From contig CAZJLP010000019.1 in NCBI GenBank assembly GCA_964546955.1, forward strand, positions 16,039 to 80,038: a stretch of 64,000 nt of DNA, written 5' to 3'. Position numbers and translations under genes: made by a program. Positions 52,187-61,230 of the stretch are shown here, piece by piece. Numbering within the stretch: the stretch's first letter is position 1; every line of letters starts with the position of its first letter. The notes under the pieces are model-generated. The model worked only from the letters and a program-made list of their open reading frames with translations, did no database searches and was not told the origin of the DNA. This DNA comes from CAZJLP01 sp964546955 (GTDB lineage Bacteria > Verrucomicrobiota > Verrucomicrobiia > Opitutales > Opitutaceae).

Positions 52187-53452
52187 ATGCAACCCTCCAC
52201 GCCCGTTCGTTTTTCGGCCCTTGGCGAACGAGCGCAGCCTCCGACGATCGCTCGCCTCATGGCGCTGGCGCTTGAAAATCCGTCGCTGCTATCGCTTGCC
52301 GCCGGATTCACCGACAATGCCACGCTCCCCGCGCGGGCCGTGCTCGACGCGAATAAAAGACTGATCGAAGCGACGGATTCGCGGGAGTTTCTTCAGTACG
52401 GATCCAATCAGGGCAGGCCTATGCTCCGCCGGGCGCTCGCCCGGCGCCTCGCGCAGCAGGAGCGAGGCATAGACGAGGCCGACGCGGAACGCTCCTTGTT
52501 CGTGACAAACGGATCTCAGCAAGCCCTCTACCTCGCCGTGCAGGTGCTGTGCGACCCTGGTGATATCGTGCTGGTGGATCGACCCAGTTATTTCGTATTC
52601 CTCGAAATGCTCACCGGGCTCGGGGTGAGAGCGCGTTCGTTGCCGGTGGACGGCGCGGGCAAGCTCGATTTGAAGGCGCTTCAGGGGTTGCTCGCGGAAA
52701 TGACGCGCACGGGCGACATCCGGCGCCTGAAGGCCGTCTATTTTGTCAGTTATTTTTCCAACCCTTCCGCGCGCAGTTTGACTGAAGCTGAGAAGACGGG
52801 CCTCGCGGAAACGTTACTGAGCGTGGGGGCGTGTGTGCCCGTGCTCGAGGATGCCGCCTATCGCGACCTATACTATGAGAAAGCGTGGGAAGCGCGCAGC
52901 GTGCTGACCCTGCCCGCATGGGCGACTTTCCCTCGATTGTACTTGTCTACGCTGACCAAGCCTTTTGCGACCGGCATGAAGGTTGGCTACGCGGTCTGTT
53001 CCGATGAGTCATGGTTGAAACGGATGCTTCACGTGAAGGGACACCACGATTTCGGCACCGCGAACTACAACCAAGCGCTCTTCGAGATCTTAATAGAGGG
53101 GCGGGAGTTCGAAGATCACCTGCGTGGTTTAAGGCCTGCGTACCAGCGGAAGATGAAAACCCTGCACGAAACGCTCATGGCGGAAGGACTTACGGCGCGC
53201 GGGTGGACCTGGGACGAGCCTGCGGGAGGTCTCTACTTATGGCTTCGAGCCCCGGTGGACCGCGACACCGGCCTGACCAGCGCATTTTGCCGGGCCTGCG
53301 TCGAGGAAGGCGTGCTCTACGTCCCGGGCGAATTGTGCTTCGGGGACGATGCCCCTCAAAACTACGTCAGACTTAGCTTCGGTGTGCTGAGTTCAGCCGA
53401 TTTGGAGCGTGCCGGAAAACGGTTTGCCGCGGTAGCTAAACGGCTTACGTAA
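52187..53452 (+). CDS. PLP-dependent aminotransferase (MocR/AAT class I/II fold type I)
   Basis: 421 residues from ATG 52187, which follows a good ribosome-binding site (GGGAGGAG, 52171-52178). Seen: 'YGSNQGRPMLRRALARRL', 'NGSQQALYLAVQVLCDPGD', 'VSYFSNPSARSLTEAEK' with the PLP-binding Asp/Tyr region, and the Schiff-base lysine in 'LSTLTKPFATGMKVGYAV'. 2-aminoadipate- or MocR-type aminotransferases look most similar; there is no DNA-binding N-terminus. A longer open frame upstream contains the SNF2 promoter region and is not used. Confidence 0.9.
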   Translation: MQPSTPVRFSALGERAQPPTIARLMALALENPSLLSLAAGFTDNATLPARAVLDANKRLIEATDSREFLQYGSNQGRPMLRRALARRLAQQERGIDEADAERSLFVTNGSQQALYLAVQVLCDPGDIVLVDRPSYFVFLEMLTGLGVRARSLPVDGAGKLDLKALQGLLAEMTRTGDIRRLKAVYFVSYFSNPSARSLTEAEKTGLAETLLSVGACVPVLEDAAYRDLYYEKAWEARSVLTLPAWATFPRLYLSTLTKPFATGMKVGYAVCSDESWLKRMLHVKGHHDFGTANYNQALFEILIEGREFEDHLRGLRPAYQRKMKTLHETLMAEGLTARGWTWDEPAGGLYLWLRAPVDRDTGLTSAFCRACVEEGVLYVPGELCFGDDAPQNYVRLSFGVLSSADLERAGKRFAAVAKRLT

Positions 53453-53606
53453 TTTTAGACGAATTTGGTTCTTGGGACCTGCGGGTTCGACGCCGAGTGC
53501 AGGACCTGCGCGACGAGGCAGTTGATCGGGGGCACCCTTAAGGCAGTTTCCGGGAAAATCCTCCTTGGATTCGGCCGCTTAAGCCGGCAACGTGATCGCT
53601 ACATAT

Positions 53607-54965
53607 ATGAAGATTTGTTGCATTGGAGCTGGCTACGTAGGTGGACCGACGATGGCGATGATCGCCCTCAAGGCTCCGGATATCCAAGTCACGGTGGTAG
53701 ATATGAATGCCGCCCGCATTGCTGCTTGGAATTCGGACACGCTGCCGATCTACGAGCCCGGCCTCGATGATGTCGTAAAGCAGCGCCGCGGGAAGAACCT
53801 GTTCTTCTCGACCGACGTGCACGGCGGTATCGACAGCGCCGACATTATCTTCGTGGCGGTCAATACCCCGACGAAGACCTACGGTGTCGGCGCCGGACGG
53901 GCTGCGGATCTGCGTTACATCGAGTCGGTCGCGCGAACCATTGCCGATGTCGCCACGACCCCCAAAATCATCGTGGAAAAGTCCACGATCCCGGTAAAAA
54001 CCGCGGAGGCGATCAAAGAAATCCTCAGCGCGAATACGCGGGGCACGAAGTTCTCCGTTCTTTCGAATCCGGAATTCCTGGCCGAAGGAACCGCGGTGGC
54101 CGACCTAATCAATCCCGACCGCGTGCTGATTGGCGGCGAGCGCACGCCGGAAGGCGACGCAGCGGTCAAGTCCTTGGTGGACGTCTACGCGCGCTGGGTT
54201 CCCCGCGACCGCATCATCACGACGAATCTCTGGTCTTCCGAACTCTCGAAGCTCGTGGCCAATGCGTTTCTGGCTCAACGCATCTCGTCCATCAACTCGA
54301 TCTCGGCACTTTGCGAAGCGACCGGCGCGGATGTGGACGAAGTCGCGAACGCGATCGGCAAGGATTCCCGCATTGGTCCCAAGTTTTTGAAGTCGTCGGT
54401 CGGCTTCGGCGGGTCCTGCTTCCAGAAAGATATTCTGAATCTCGTGTACCTGTGCCAGCACTTCGGTTTGCCTGAGGTGGCGGCTTATTGGGAGCACGTC
54501 GTGCAGATGAACGATTACCAGAAGAAGCGATTTGCTTCCCGGATCGTGCGCACGCTGTTCAATACGGTGGCCGACAAGAAGATCGCGGTCCTCGGTTTTG
54601 CATTCAAAAAGGACACGAACGACACGCGCGAATCCGCGGCGATCAACGTGTGCCGCGATTTGCTGGCCGAGCATGCGAACGTGGTGGTTTACGACCCGAA
54701 AGTCCCCGCGGACGAAATTCGCAATGACGTTTTGGGCAAAGGGGGCACGAGCCCGCGTTTGACGATCGTGCAATCGGCGTACGAAGCCGCCCAGGGCGCA
54801 CACGCCATAGCCATCGTGACGGAATGGGACGAGTTCAAGACCTTGGATTACGCGAAGATCTACGCGTCGATGCCCAAACCGGCCTTTCTTTTCGACGGCC
54901 GAAACATCGTCGATTTGCCCAAGCTGCGCGCCCTCGGTTTCCGCGCGTACGGAATCGGGAAGTAA
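53607..54965 (+). CDS. ugd: UDP-glucose 6-dehydrogenase
   Basis: 452 residues from ATG 53607. It makes UDP-glucuronate for capsule or EPS. NAD-binding 'CCIGAGYVGGPTMAMIALKAP', the central 'NPEFLAEGTAVADLINPDRVLIGG' and the catalytic Cys271 in 'GGSCFQKDILNLVYLC' are intact; the sequence is of the eukaryote-like UGDH type often found in Verrucomicrobiota. A GTG at 53592 is an alternative start. Confidence 0.95.
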   Translation: MKICCIGAGYVGGPTMAMIALKAPDIQVTVVDMNAARIAAWNSDTLPIYEPGLDDVVKQRRGKNLFFSTDVHGGIDSADIIFVAVNTPTKTYGVGAGRAADLRYIESVARTIADVATTPKIIVEKSTIPVKTAEAIKEILSANTRGTKFSVLSNPEFLAEGTAVADLINPDRVLIGGERTPEGDAAVKSLVDVYARWVPRDRIITTNLWSSELSKLVANAFLAQRISSINSISALCEATGADVDEVANAIGKDSRIGPKFLKSSVGFGGSCFQKDILNLVYLCQHFGLPEVAAYWEHVVQMNDYQKKRFASRIVRTLFNTVADKKIAVLGFAFKKDTNDTRESAAINVCRDLLAEHANVVVYDPKVPADEIRNDVLGKGGTSPRLTIVQSAYEAAQGAHAIAIVTEWDEFKTLDYAKIYASMPKPAFLFDGRNIVDLPKLRALGFRAYGIGK

Positions 54966-54991
54966 CGGGAGCTACGTCCCTCCAAAAGTGG

Positions 54992-55012
54992 AACCTGCCG
55001 TCCCGGCAGGTT
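54992..55012. terminator. Hairpin between convergent ugd and GT61 genes, possible bidirectional terminator
   Basis: AACCTGCCG pairs perfectly with CGGCAGGTT around a TCC loop (54992-55012), 27 bp after the ugd stop and 57 bp before the GT61 stop. Only a short T-run follows on the plus strand. Confidence 0.5.
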
Positions 55013-55068
55013 TGTTCGGCGGTGAGCTGCCGGCCAGCCGGCCGTCACGGCCCACGCCGGCGGCCGTC

Positions 55069-56289
55069 CTACTTCGTCGCGACTTCTCGCGTCACGTTCA
55101 TTGCCGTCAGAACTGCTTCCAACTCAGCCGGCTCAATCCGGAAATCAGAATCGCTGGGTGGCGCAAAGTCATGGGTCAGTTCGGGGCCCTCGGCGGGACC
55201 GATCAGGCCCCAGTAGTCGAGTCCGGCGGCGGAGGCGGCGCTGTAGTAGAATGGAAATACATGATTGCTCGGAATCAATTCGAGCAGCTTGCCCCCCGGC
55301 GGACAGAAAACCACATTGGCCAAGCCGGCCCCATGAGGGCCCACCACCACGTCGGCCCCGGCGAAGAGTGCTGCATCGTCGCTGATTTTTCGGAAATCGA
55401 CCGTTTCGAAACCGCGTTCGAGCAACACGCGTTCAATCTCGGCTTCATTCGAGATGCGGCGAGTGCCGCCTCGCCGAGGAATGTAGAGGCGCCGCCGGTT
55501 CTGCGACGCCTTGACGCCTGACCTCGCTGCAATTCCTCGATAGAACTCGGGGATGAGAGGATGGTAGTAGGCGCTCGCTCCCGGGTACGATGGCTGAAAG
55601 AGAACGTCGAAGGCGTACTGTTCGCCGGGCTGGGGTCGAAGCAGCTTTGCGCGGGGCAATCCGAGTCTCTCGATCAGCCTTTCCGCCGACGGTCCCTGAA
55701 AGTTCGGGATCACGATCCAATCCACATCCTGCAGCCGCAAGCCGGCGCGAAGAAAGAGATCCAGCCGGGGCAGTGCGTCCAGCACGAAATGGCCGTAGTT
55801 GAGCGAGGCCCAGCAGGAACCGAGATTGAGCGCGTTGCCTTTAATCCGCTGCGGCGGATGGAGCTTCGAGATCAGGAAGATCGGGCAAATGGGCCGCTCC
55901 CCAAGATAAGCGAACTCGAAGAGAAAAGTGTCGTCGCGCCCGACAGGCCAGGCCTGATGGTCGAGCACGCGTCCACCGGGAATGGTAGCGACCCCCAATT
56001 CGTTCCAGGTTGTACCGGTAAATTGGCATGTCAGCCGCGCTTCATCTTTGCGCAAAGCGCGCGGAGGAGGGTAGGCGGAGCGGGACGGCGCTTGGACGGG
56101 CCGCCATTCGCCGGGATGCTGGCGCAGATAGTCGGCGATCGAGGCGCTGCGACGAGGCGGACCGAAGTGTCGGGAGGTGCCGGGAAGGAACCTTAAGGCG
56201 CCCCGAGGAATGGCCGCGAAGGCGCGGGCTACCGTTTCCTGGCGCATCCGTCCCAGGCGTATGCGAAAGGCAGAGGAGAAGAGAGGCAT
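55069..56289 (-). CDS. Glycosyltransferase family 61 protein
   Basis: 406 residues. The GT61 (DUF563) core is at about 190-390: 'IVIPNFQGPSAERLIERLGLPRAKL', 'RRLYIPRRGGTRRISNEAEIERVLLERGFE' and the family motif 'VVGPHGAGLANVVFCPPGGKLLELIP'. Members add sugars to glycans; here beside ugd, a capsular or exopolysaccharide role is likely. The donor is unknown. Same strand as rpoN, 29 bp apart. Confidence 0.88.
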   Translation of the reverse strand: MPLFSSAFRIRLGRMRQETVARAFAAIPRGALRFLPGTSRHFGPPRRSASIADYLRQHPGEWRPVQAPSRSAYPPPRALRKDEARLTCQFTGTTWNELGVATIPGGRVLDHQAWPVGRDDTFLFEFAYLGERPICPIFLISKLHPPQRIKGNALNLGSCWASLNYGHFVLDALPRLDLFLRAGLRLQDVDWIVIPNFQGPSAERLIERLGLPRAKLLRPQPGEQYAFDVLFQPSYPGASAYYHPLIPEFYRGIAARSGVKASQNRRRLYIPRRGGTRRISNEAEIERVLLERGFETVDFRKISDDAALFAGADVVVGPHGAGLANVVFCPPGGKLLELIPSNHVFPFYYSAASAAGLDYWGLIGPAEGPELTHDFAPPSDSDFRIEPAELEAVLTAMNVTREVATK

Positions 56290-56318
56290 GGCGCGGAAGG
56301 CCGCGGCCGAGCGCGGCG

Positions 56319-57791
56319 TCAGGTGTAGTCGCGCCGCAGATTGCTGGGGAGCAAACCGAGTTCCTCGCGATATTTCGCGACCGTGCGACGGGCGATGTTG
56401 ATGCCTTTTTCCTGCAGTTTGGCCACGATCTCCTGGTCGCTGAGCGGGTGGCTGCGGTCCTCGCCGGCGATGAGGTCGTTGATCATTTCCTTCACGCTCG
56501 TGTTCGAGACGGAGGCCCCGTTGTCGTTTTGATATCCTGGCGTGAAGAAAAATTTGAAATCGAAAACGCCGTGGGGCGTCTTGATGTATTTGTTGGCGAT
56601 CGCGCGGCTGACGGTGGTTTCGTGCACGCCGACCGCATCCGCGATTTGCGTCATGGTCAGGGGCTTCAGCTTGGAGACACCTTCCTCGAAGAACTCGCGC
56701 TGCACATTGATGATCTCGCGTGTGATTCGTTCGATGGTTTGCTGGCGCTGTTCGATCGAGTTGATCAGGAACTTGCCGGACCGCATCCGCTCGCGGATGT
56801 AGTCGCGCTCCTCCTTAGAGAGCGTACCCTTCGCGATCATCTCCTTGTACGTGTTCGAAATCCTAAGCCGCGGGATGTAATCGCTGTTGAGAATGATATT
56901 CCATTTTTCCCCGTCTTTCTCCACGGTGACGTCCGGCACGACCACGCGATTGTTGTCGTCCGCGAAACGGCGGCCCGGAGCCGGATCGAGGGCTCCGATT
57001 TCCTCGATGGCGATTTGCACGTCGTCCATGTGGACGCCCAGCTTGCGCGCGATTTCCGGGATGCGGCGCCGCGAAAGGAGGGCGAAGTGGTCTCGTACGA
57101 TGCGCGCCGCCAAAGAATCGCTGCGACCCTTGGCCGATAGTTGCTGCAGCAGACATTCCTCAAGCGTCTGACAACCGATTCCGGCCGGCTCGAAGGTCTT
57201 CAGCAGCTTCGCTCCGTTTTGGACCACATCGAGCGGGATATTCGTCTGGAGCGCGATGTCGTTCGGCGATTGGGTGAGGAAACCGCGGTCGTCGAGACTG
57301 CCCACCAGGTAGCGGATGGCGTCCATCGTTTGGGGGGTCACGTCGATCATCTCCGCCTGCCGCATGAGATGTTCCTGCAAGGAGGTTTCAGTGACGAGCG
57401 AGTCGAAGAAGTGCTGCCGTTTCTCGGCATCTTCGGACGTATAGGGCTGGGCGCCGCCGGCGCTGGAAAAGTGGTCGCGCCAGTCCTCGTCGAGCTTGTG
57501 CAAGATTTCGAATTCCTTCGAAAAATCCATCTCTTCGCGGCGGTCGCTTTCGTCGGAGGTGCCGTTTTCGCCGGCTTCTGCCGCGGTATCGTCGCGCTCC
57601 TTGTCGAGGCTCACGCCTTCCATCGGCAGTTCCTCGAGCGCGGGATTGTTCTGCAGCTCTTCCTGGATGACCGAGCGCAAATCGAGCGCCGCCACCTGAA
57701 GAATCTTCAGGGATTGCCGCAGTTGCGGAGCCAGTACCAGGGACTGAGTCTGGCGTTGGCGCAGGTCTTGGCTAAATCCGGGTCCGCTCAT
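56319..57791 (-). CDS. rpoN: RNA polymerase sigma-54 factor
   Basis: 490 residues, normal RpoN length. Region I (1-55) is Gln/Leu-rich ('LVLAPQLRQSLKILQVAALDL') and contacts the activator; the core-binding region follows (about 110-300); the RpoN box 'ARRTVAKYRE' at 467-476 is perfect. It directs transcription at -24/-12 promoters with bEBP help; no enhancer-binding activator is in the window. Confidence 0.96.
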   Translation of the reverse strand: MSGPGFSQDLRQRQTQSLVLAPQLRQSLKILQVAALDLRSVIQEELQNNPALEELPMEGVSLDKERDDTAAEAGENGTSDESDRREEMDFSKEFEILHKLDEDWRDHFSSAGGAQPYTSEDAEKRQHFFDSLVTETSLQEHLMRQAEMIDVTPQTMDAIRYLVGSLDDRGFLTQSPNDIALQTNIPLDVVQNGAKLLKTFEPAGIGCQTLEECLLQQLSAKGRSDSLAARIVRDHFALLSRRRIPEIARKLGVHMDDVQIAIEEIGALDPAPGRRFADDNNRVVVPDVTVEKDGEKWNIILNSDYIPRLRISNTYKEMIAKGTLSKEERDYIRERMRSGKFLINSIEQRQQTIERITREIINVQREFFEEGVSKLKPLTMTQIADAVGVHETTVSRAIANKYIKTPHGVFDFKFFFTPGYQNDNGASVSNTSVKEMINDLIAGEDRSHPLSDQEIVAKLQEKGINIARRTVAKYREELGLLPSNLRRDYT

Positions 57792-57830
57792 AAGCTGCTT
57801 CGACGGGGCTGAAATTCATTTGCGGGGTTC

Positions 57831-58817
57831 TCACGTGGTCGTCGGGGCAGGGGCGCGGGAAAGCGAAGCGAAAACGCCGGGCTCGCGATGGTCCATCAGC
57901 TCTTTGAGATAAACGCCGAGCTTTTCGTTGGTCGGGCCGTAGCGGTCGCTATACAAATAAAGTTCGAGGTCGGTCAGCATCTCCGCCGCCGTCTGGTAGC
58001 GCTTGTCGCGATCGCGTTGCAGCGCCTTCTGAATGATCGCTTCGAGGCGCGTATCGATTTCCGGCCTCAGTGTGCCGAATTTGGGGATAGGCATCGTCAG
58101 GATGTTGCGACGCGATTCGAGGCGATCGGTCGACCGGAAAATATTGCGACCGAGCAGCAGTTCCGTCAGGACGATTCCCAGCGGGAAAAGATCCGCCCGC
58201 GCGTCCGTCACGGCGTAACTCGCCTGCTCCGGCGAGAGGTACTCGTCCTTGCCCGCGATCACCTTGCCCTCCTCGTTATACATGAGGTCCAGGGCCTTCG
58301 CGATCCCGAAGTCGGTCAATTTCACGTCGCCCTCGAACGCGATCAACACGTTCTTCGGGCCGATATCGCGATGCACTATGTTGAGATGCCGGCCCTCGTT
58401 GTCGCGTTTCTGGTGCGCGTAGGCCAGACCGCGCGCGACGCGGGAAATAATGAAGGAGGCAATATCTACCGGCATCTGCCGTTTCAACGCGCGGTGCCGC
58501 TCGAGCAGCTGCTCGAGATTCACTCCCCGCACAAATTCCATCACCATGAAATATTGTCCGCCGACTTGGCCGAGATGGTAGGTCTGGACGATGTTGGTAT
58601 GAATCAGATCCGCGACCAAGCGCGCTTCGCCGATGAAGTTTTTTTGAAACTCCGTGATCGTCGAGTACTCCTCCCGGATCAACTTGACAGCAACGATCTT
58701 GCGGAAATTGCCGGCACCTCTTTGGACGGCCTCGAACACCAGCCCCATACCCCCTTCTGCTACCTTGCGAATGAGCTCGTAGTGGAGCTCGTTGAAGATG
58801 TGCTTGAGGGAGGCCAC
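57831..58817 (-). CDS. Serine/threonine protein kinase
   Basis: 328 residues from the GTG at 58817 (a TTG 17 codons upstream is an alternative). A Hanks-type kinase domain fills the protein: glycine loop 'KVAEGGMGLVFEAVQRG', invariant Lys in 'IVAVKLIREE', catalytic loop 'HRDIGPKN' (the usual Lys is Gly), 'DFGIAKALD' and APE-equivalent 'SPEQASYAVTDARAD'. There is no membrane helix or sensor domain. It lies 40 bp before rpoN on the same strand and may be cotranscribed. Confidence 0.88.
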   Translation of the reverse strand: MASLKHIFNELHYELIRKVAEGGMGLVFEAVQRGAGNFRKIVAVKLIREEYSTITEFQKNFIGEARLVADLIHTNIVQTYHLGQVGGQYFMVMEFVRGVNLEQLLERHRALKRQMPVDIASFIISRVARGLAYAHQKRDNEGRHLNIVHRDIGPKNVLIAFEGDVKLTDFGIAKALDLMYNEEGKVIAGKDEYLSPEQASYAVTDARADLFPLGIVLTELLLGRNIFRSTDRLESRRNILTMPIPKFGTLRPEIDTRLEAIIQKALQRDRDKRYQTAAEMLTDLELYLYSDRYGPTNEKLGVYLKELMDHREPGVFASLSRAPAPTTT

Positions 58818-58905
58818 GGAGCCAAAGGAAAGGGGACCGCCAACCCTGTGGCAAGAGCGCAGATGCAACCTAGCACGGAAATTGCTGTAAAGTTGTCGTG
58901 ACCCG

Positions 58906-58940
58906 TTGACAGGCGGGCCCCGCGATTTATTTTGACCGGA
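58906..58940 (+). promoter_or_regulatory. Sigma-70-type promoter giving a possibly leaderless hesB transcript
   Basis: TTGACA (58906-58911), a 16-bp spacer, then TATTTT (58928-58933). A start about 7 bp beyond the -10 box falls at 58940, which is the ATG of the HesB gene, and no Shine-Dalgarno is seen. This suggests a leaderless mRNA. Confidence 0.5.
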
Positions 58941-59257
58941 TGATCACTCTCACGCCGCGCGCGGCCACTCAGGTCCGCACGATGCAATCAGAGCTGAACG
59001 AACCCGGTAAGCGGCTCCGCGTCTTCGTGGAGTCGGGAGGCTGTTCCGGCTTTCAGTATGGCATGTCGTTCGACGCGCCAAAGGCCGAAGACCAAGAGTT
59101 GGAAAGCGAAGGCGTTAAAATAGTAATCGATCCGGCGAGCTTGGCTTACATGACCGGCTCACACATCGACTTCGATGACGGACTGCATGGGAAAGGATTC
59201 GAGATCAAGAATCCCAACGCCCAGAGCACGTGCGGCTGCGGCAAGTCGTTCAGCTGA
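58940..59257 (+). CDS. HesB/IscA family iron-sulfur assembly protein
   Basis: 105 residues. The three conserved cysteines are visible: 'SGGCSGFQYGM' and the C-terminal 'CGCGKSF'. A-type carriers deliver Fe-S clusters to apoproteins. Short, single gene; the closest form is the ErpA/IscA type. A promoter whose predicted start coincides with the ATG is noted separately. Confidence 0.93.
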   Translation: MITLTPRAATQVRTMQSELNEPGKRLRVFVESGGCSGFQYGMSFDAPKAEDQELESEGVKIVIDPASLAYMTGSHIDFDDGLHGKGFEIKNPNAQSTCGCGKSFS

Positions 59258-59459
59258 AGTTCGCGGTAGGAGCCGAAGTTTACGTCACAGGGCACGGAGG
59301 ACGAACCGGAGTGCATGGAGGGCCGGCCCACCTGCTCGCGTCCCAGTTCCTTAGCCGAGTCGAACGCAGGATATTTTCTACACTAAGGACGGGAGAGCCT
59401 CCGGATCTTCTCTGTGTCGGCGCTCTGTGGCCTCTGTGCTGCGCTCGATCGAGGCTCGA

Positions 59460-60109
59460 TTAGCGAGCGGCTTCGTGCAGCGCCACCATCCCGAAAGACA
59501 GGGCGTTGGCGGTGACGTCGGTGAAGCCGGCCTCCGAGATCTCTTTTGCCAGCGCTTCGCGCGAGGGAAAGAGTTCGATTGTCTCGTTCAAGTAGACATA
59601 CGCCGCGCGATCGCCAGTCACACCGCCGGCGATGAGCGGAAGGNNNNNNNNNNTTCCAAAACAAAAATTCGGCCGTTGGGTCTCAGCACGCGGCGCATTT
59701 CGGTGAGCGCGCGATGCCGGTCCGCCAGATTGCGCAATCCGAAGGAAATTGTCACCGCATCCACGGAGGCGTCGTTCACAGGCAGCGACAGCGCATCGCC
59801 TGCTCGGAATACAACGTTCTCGTAGCCGCCATGGTACTTTTTTTTGATTTCGGCCTCATCGAGCATGGGCTGACAGAAATCCATGCCCACGATGGAGACG
59901 GTCGTCGGTAAACCCCGGCTCAACGCAAAAGCGACGTCTCCGCTTCCGGTCGCCAAATCGAGGATGTTTTGTGGGCGGGATCGCCGGACGGCTTGGACCA
60001 GTTTCCGGCGCCACCATACGTCGATCCCGCAACTGAGGATGTGGTTCGCCACGTCGTAGCGACGCGCGATGCGGGAGAACATGGAATTTACGGCAACCGG
60101 ATCGGGCAT
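59460..60109 (-). CDS. menG: Demethylmenaquinone (ubiquinone/menaquinone) methyltransferase, with assembly gap
   Basis: The N-terminal part (from ATG 60109) has 'FSRIARRYDVANHILSCGID', SAM motif 'LDLATGSGDVAFAL' and 'ISFGLRNLADRHRALTEMRRVL', ending 'GRIFVLE' at the gap. After the gap the frame continues as 'LPLIAGGVTGDRAAYVYLNETIELFPS' to the TAA at 59460-59462. The ten Ns break the frame on paper, but both halves match MenG/UbiE, so the gene is intact and the true gap is probably nearer 60 bp (about 20 residues). Confidence 0.9.
59644..59653. other. Assembly gap inside menG
   Basis: Ten Ns. Family comparison indicates about 18-20 missing residues between 'VLE' and 'LPLIAGG', so the placeholder length is too short and the apparent frameshift is artificial. 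Confidence 0.9.
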
Positions 60110-60140
60110 GGGAACGAAGCAGCATAGGGCAAAGAACGGA

Positions 60141-60214
60141 GGCGGAAAGCGGAAAGCCGGAGCGGTGCACCGGCAAATTGCTTAATGCTTATTGCTGATT
60201 GCTTATTGCTTATT
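60141..60214. repeat. Heptamer arrays before the M50 protease gene
   Basis: 60180-60214 is GCTTAAT, GCTTATT, GCTGATT, GCTTATT, GCTTATT, exact period 7. 60141-60161 (GGCGGAA, AGCGGAA, AGCCGGA) is also period 7 but not complementary to the first. The array ends 58 bp before the chosen GTG. Confidence 0.78.
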
Positions 60215-60271
60215 GGTCGGCGGAGGGGGGAGTGGCTCGCTTCTTGTTACGTTATTACGGTTAGTGGTGCC

Positions 60272-61219
60272 GTGATCCCCAAGTCAGACGGTTCGATCAA
60301 ACTTTTTCGCTTCGCGGGTATTCAGGTCTACTTGCACTGGTCCTGGTTCCTCATCGCCTTCTGGCAAGTGACGCGCCAGAAGCACAGCCACTACGATTCG
60401 ATGGTATGGCCCGCGATCGAGTCCCTCGCGCTTTTTGCGATNNNNNNNNNNNNNNNNNNNNNNNNNNNNCTGCACGAGTTTGGACACGCCCTCGCTTGTC
60501 GCCAGGTGGGCGGCGACGCCCAGCGCATTCTGCTCTGGCCCTTTGGCGGCGTGGCTTTTGTTTCGCCGCCCCCACGGCCCGGCGCGGTGTTATGGAGCAT
60601 AGCGGCGGGCCCGCTCGTCAATGTGGTGCTAATCCCTGTGCTGTTTCTCGCCCAATGGTACATCGGTTCGACGGCACTCGCCGGAAGCGATGCTCATGCG
60701 TGCCTCGCGATGGTCACCTACATCAATTTCGGCTTATTGATTTTCAACATGCTGCCGGTCTACCCCCTGGATGGCGGTCAAATCCTGCAGGCTTTGCTCT
60801 GGTTTCCGCTGGGCCGCGCCAAGAGTCTCCAGATCGCTTCGATCATAGGATTTATCGGTATTGCCGGTCTCGCGGTCTATGCTGTGCAACGCCAGTGGTG
60901 GTGGACCCTCATCCTGCTGCTTTTTGTGGCCCAGCAATGTTACGAGGGGTTTCGCCAATCCAAGGTGCTCGCCGCGCTGGAGAAGGTGCCGCGGCACGAC
61001 GGATTTGCCTGTCCGAAATGCCGGACGGCACCGCCCGCCGCGCCGATCTGGGGTTGTCCGCAGTGCCAGCGCGCCTTCGATGCCTTTGCCGATCACGGCG
61101 TTTGTCCTCACTGTGGCACCCGACAATCGATCGCGACCTGTCCTGAGTGCGGTTCGGGACACGACATCGTTGAGTGGAGGAATATACCGCCCCTGCCTCC
61201 GCGCCAGACCACGGTCTGA
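60272..61219 (+). CDS. M50 site-2 protease-like membrane metalloprotease with C-terminal zinc ribbons
   Basis: About 315 residues from the GTG at 60272. The zinc motif is 'HEFGHA' (right after a 28-N gap) and the third ligand lies in 'YPLDGGQILQ' (NPDG-equivalent). Membrane helices flank these. The C-terminal 75 residues have four pairs of cysteines (CPKC, CPQC, CPHC, CPEC) in a double zinc ribbon. S2P-like enzymes cleave membrane-bound regulators; no substrate is evident here. A longer open frame upstream includes the heptamer repeat. Confidence 0.87.
   Translation: MIPKSDGSIKLFRFAGIQVYLHWSWFLIAFWQVTRQKHSHYDSMVWPAIESLALFAXXXXXXXXXXLHEFGHALACRQVGGDAQRILLWPFGGVAFVSPPPRPGAVLWSIAAGPLVNVVLIPVLFLAQWYIGSTALAGSDAHACLAMVTYINFGLLIFNMLPVYPLDGGQILQALLWFPLGRAKSLQIASIIGFIGIAGLAVYAVQRQWWWTLILLLFVAQQCYEGFRQSKVLAALEKVPRHDGFACPKCRTAPPAAPIWGCPQCQRAFDAFADHGVCPHCGTRQSIATCPECGSGHDIVEWRNIPPLPPRQTTV
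60442..60469. other. Assembly gap inside the M50 gene
   Basis: Twenty-eight Ns directly before 'LHEFGHA', where the preceding membrane helix must end. The reading frame continues correctly on the other side. Confidence 0.9.
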
Positions 61220-61230
61220 CCATGACCGAG

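Noticed and set aside
55561..58901. Plus-strand frames (211, 370 and 337 codons) opposite GT61, rpoN and the kinase
   Set aside because: Antisense to genes with full family motifs; residue composition is typical of shadows.
59412..59450. CTCTGTG words considered another heptamer array
   Set aside because: Spacing is 13 and 9 bp, not a constant 7.
59460..60109. menG considered a pseudogene because of the apparent frameshift
   Set aside because: The shift falls exactly at a run of ten Ns and both halves match the family; it is an assembly artefact.
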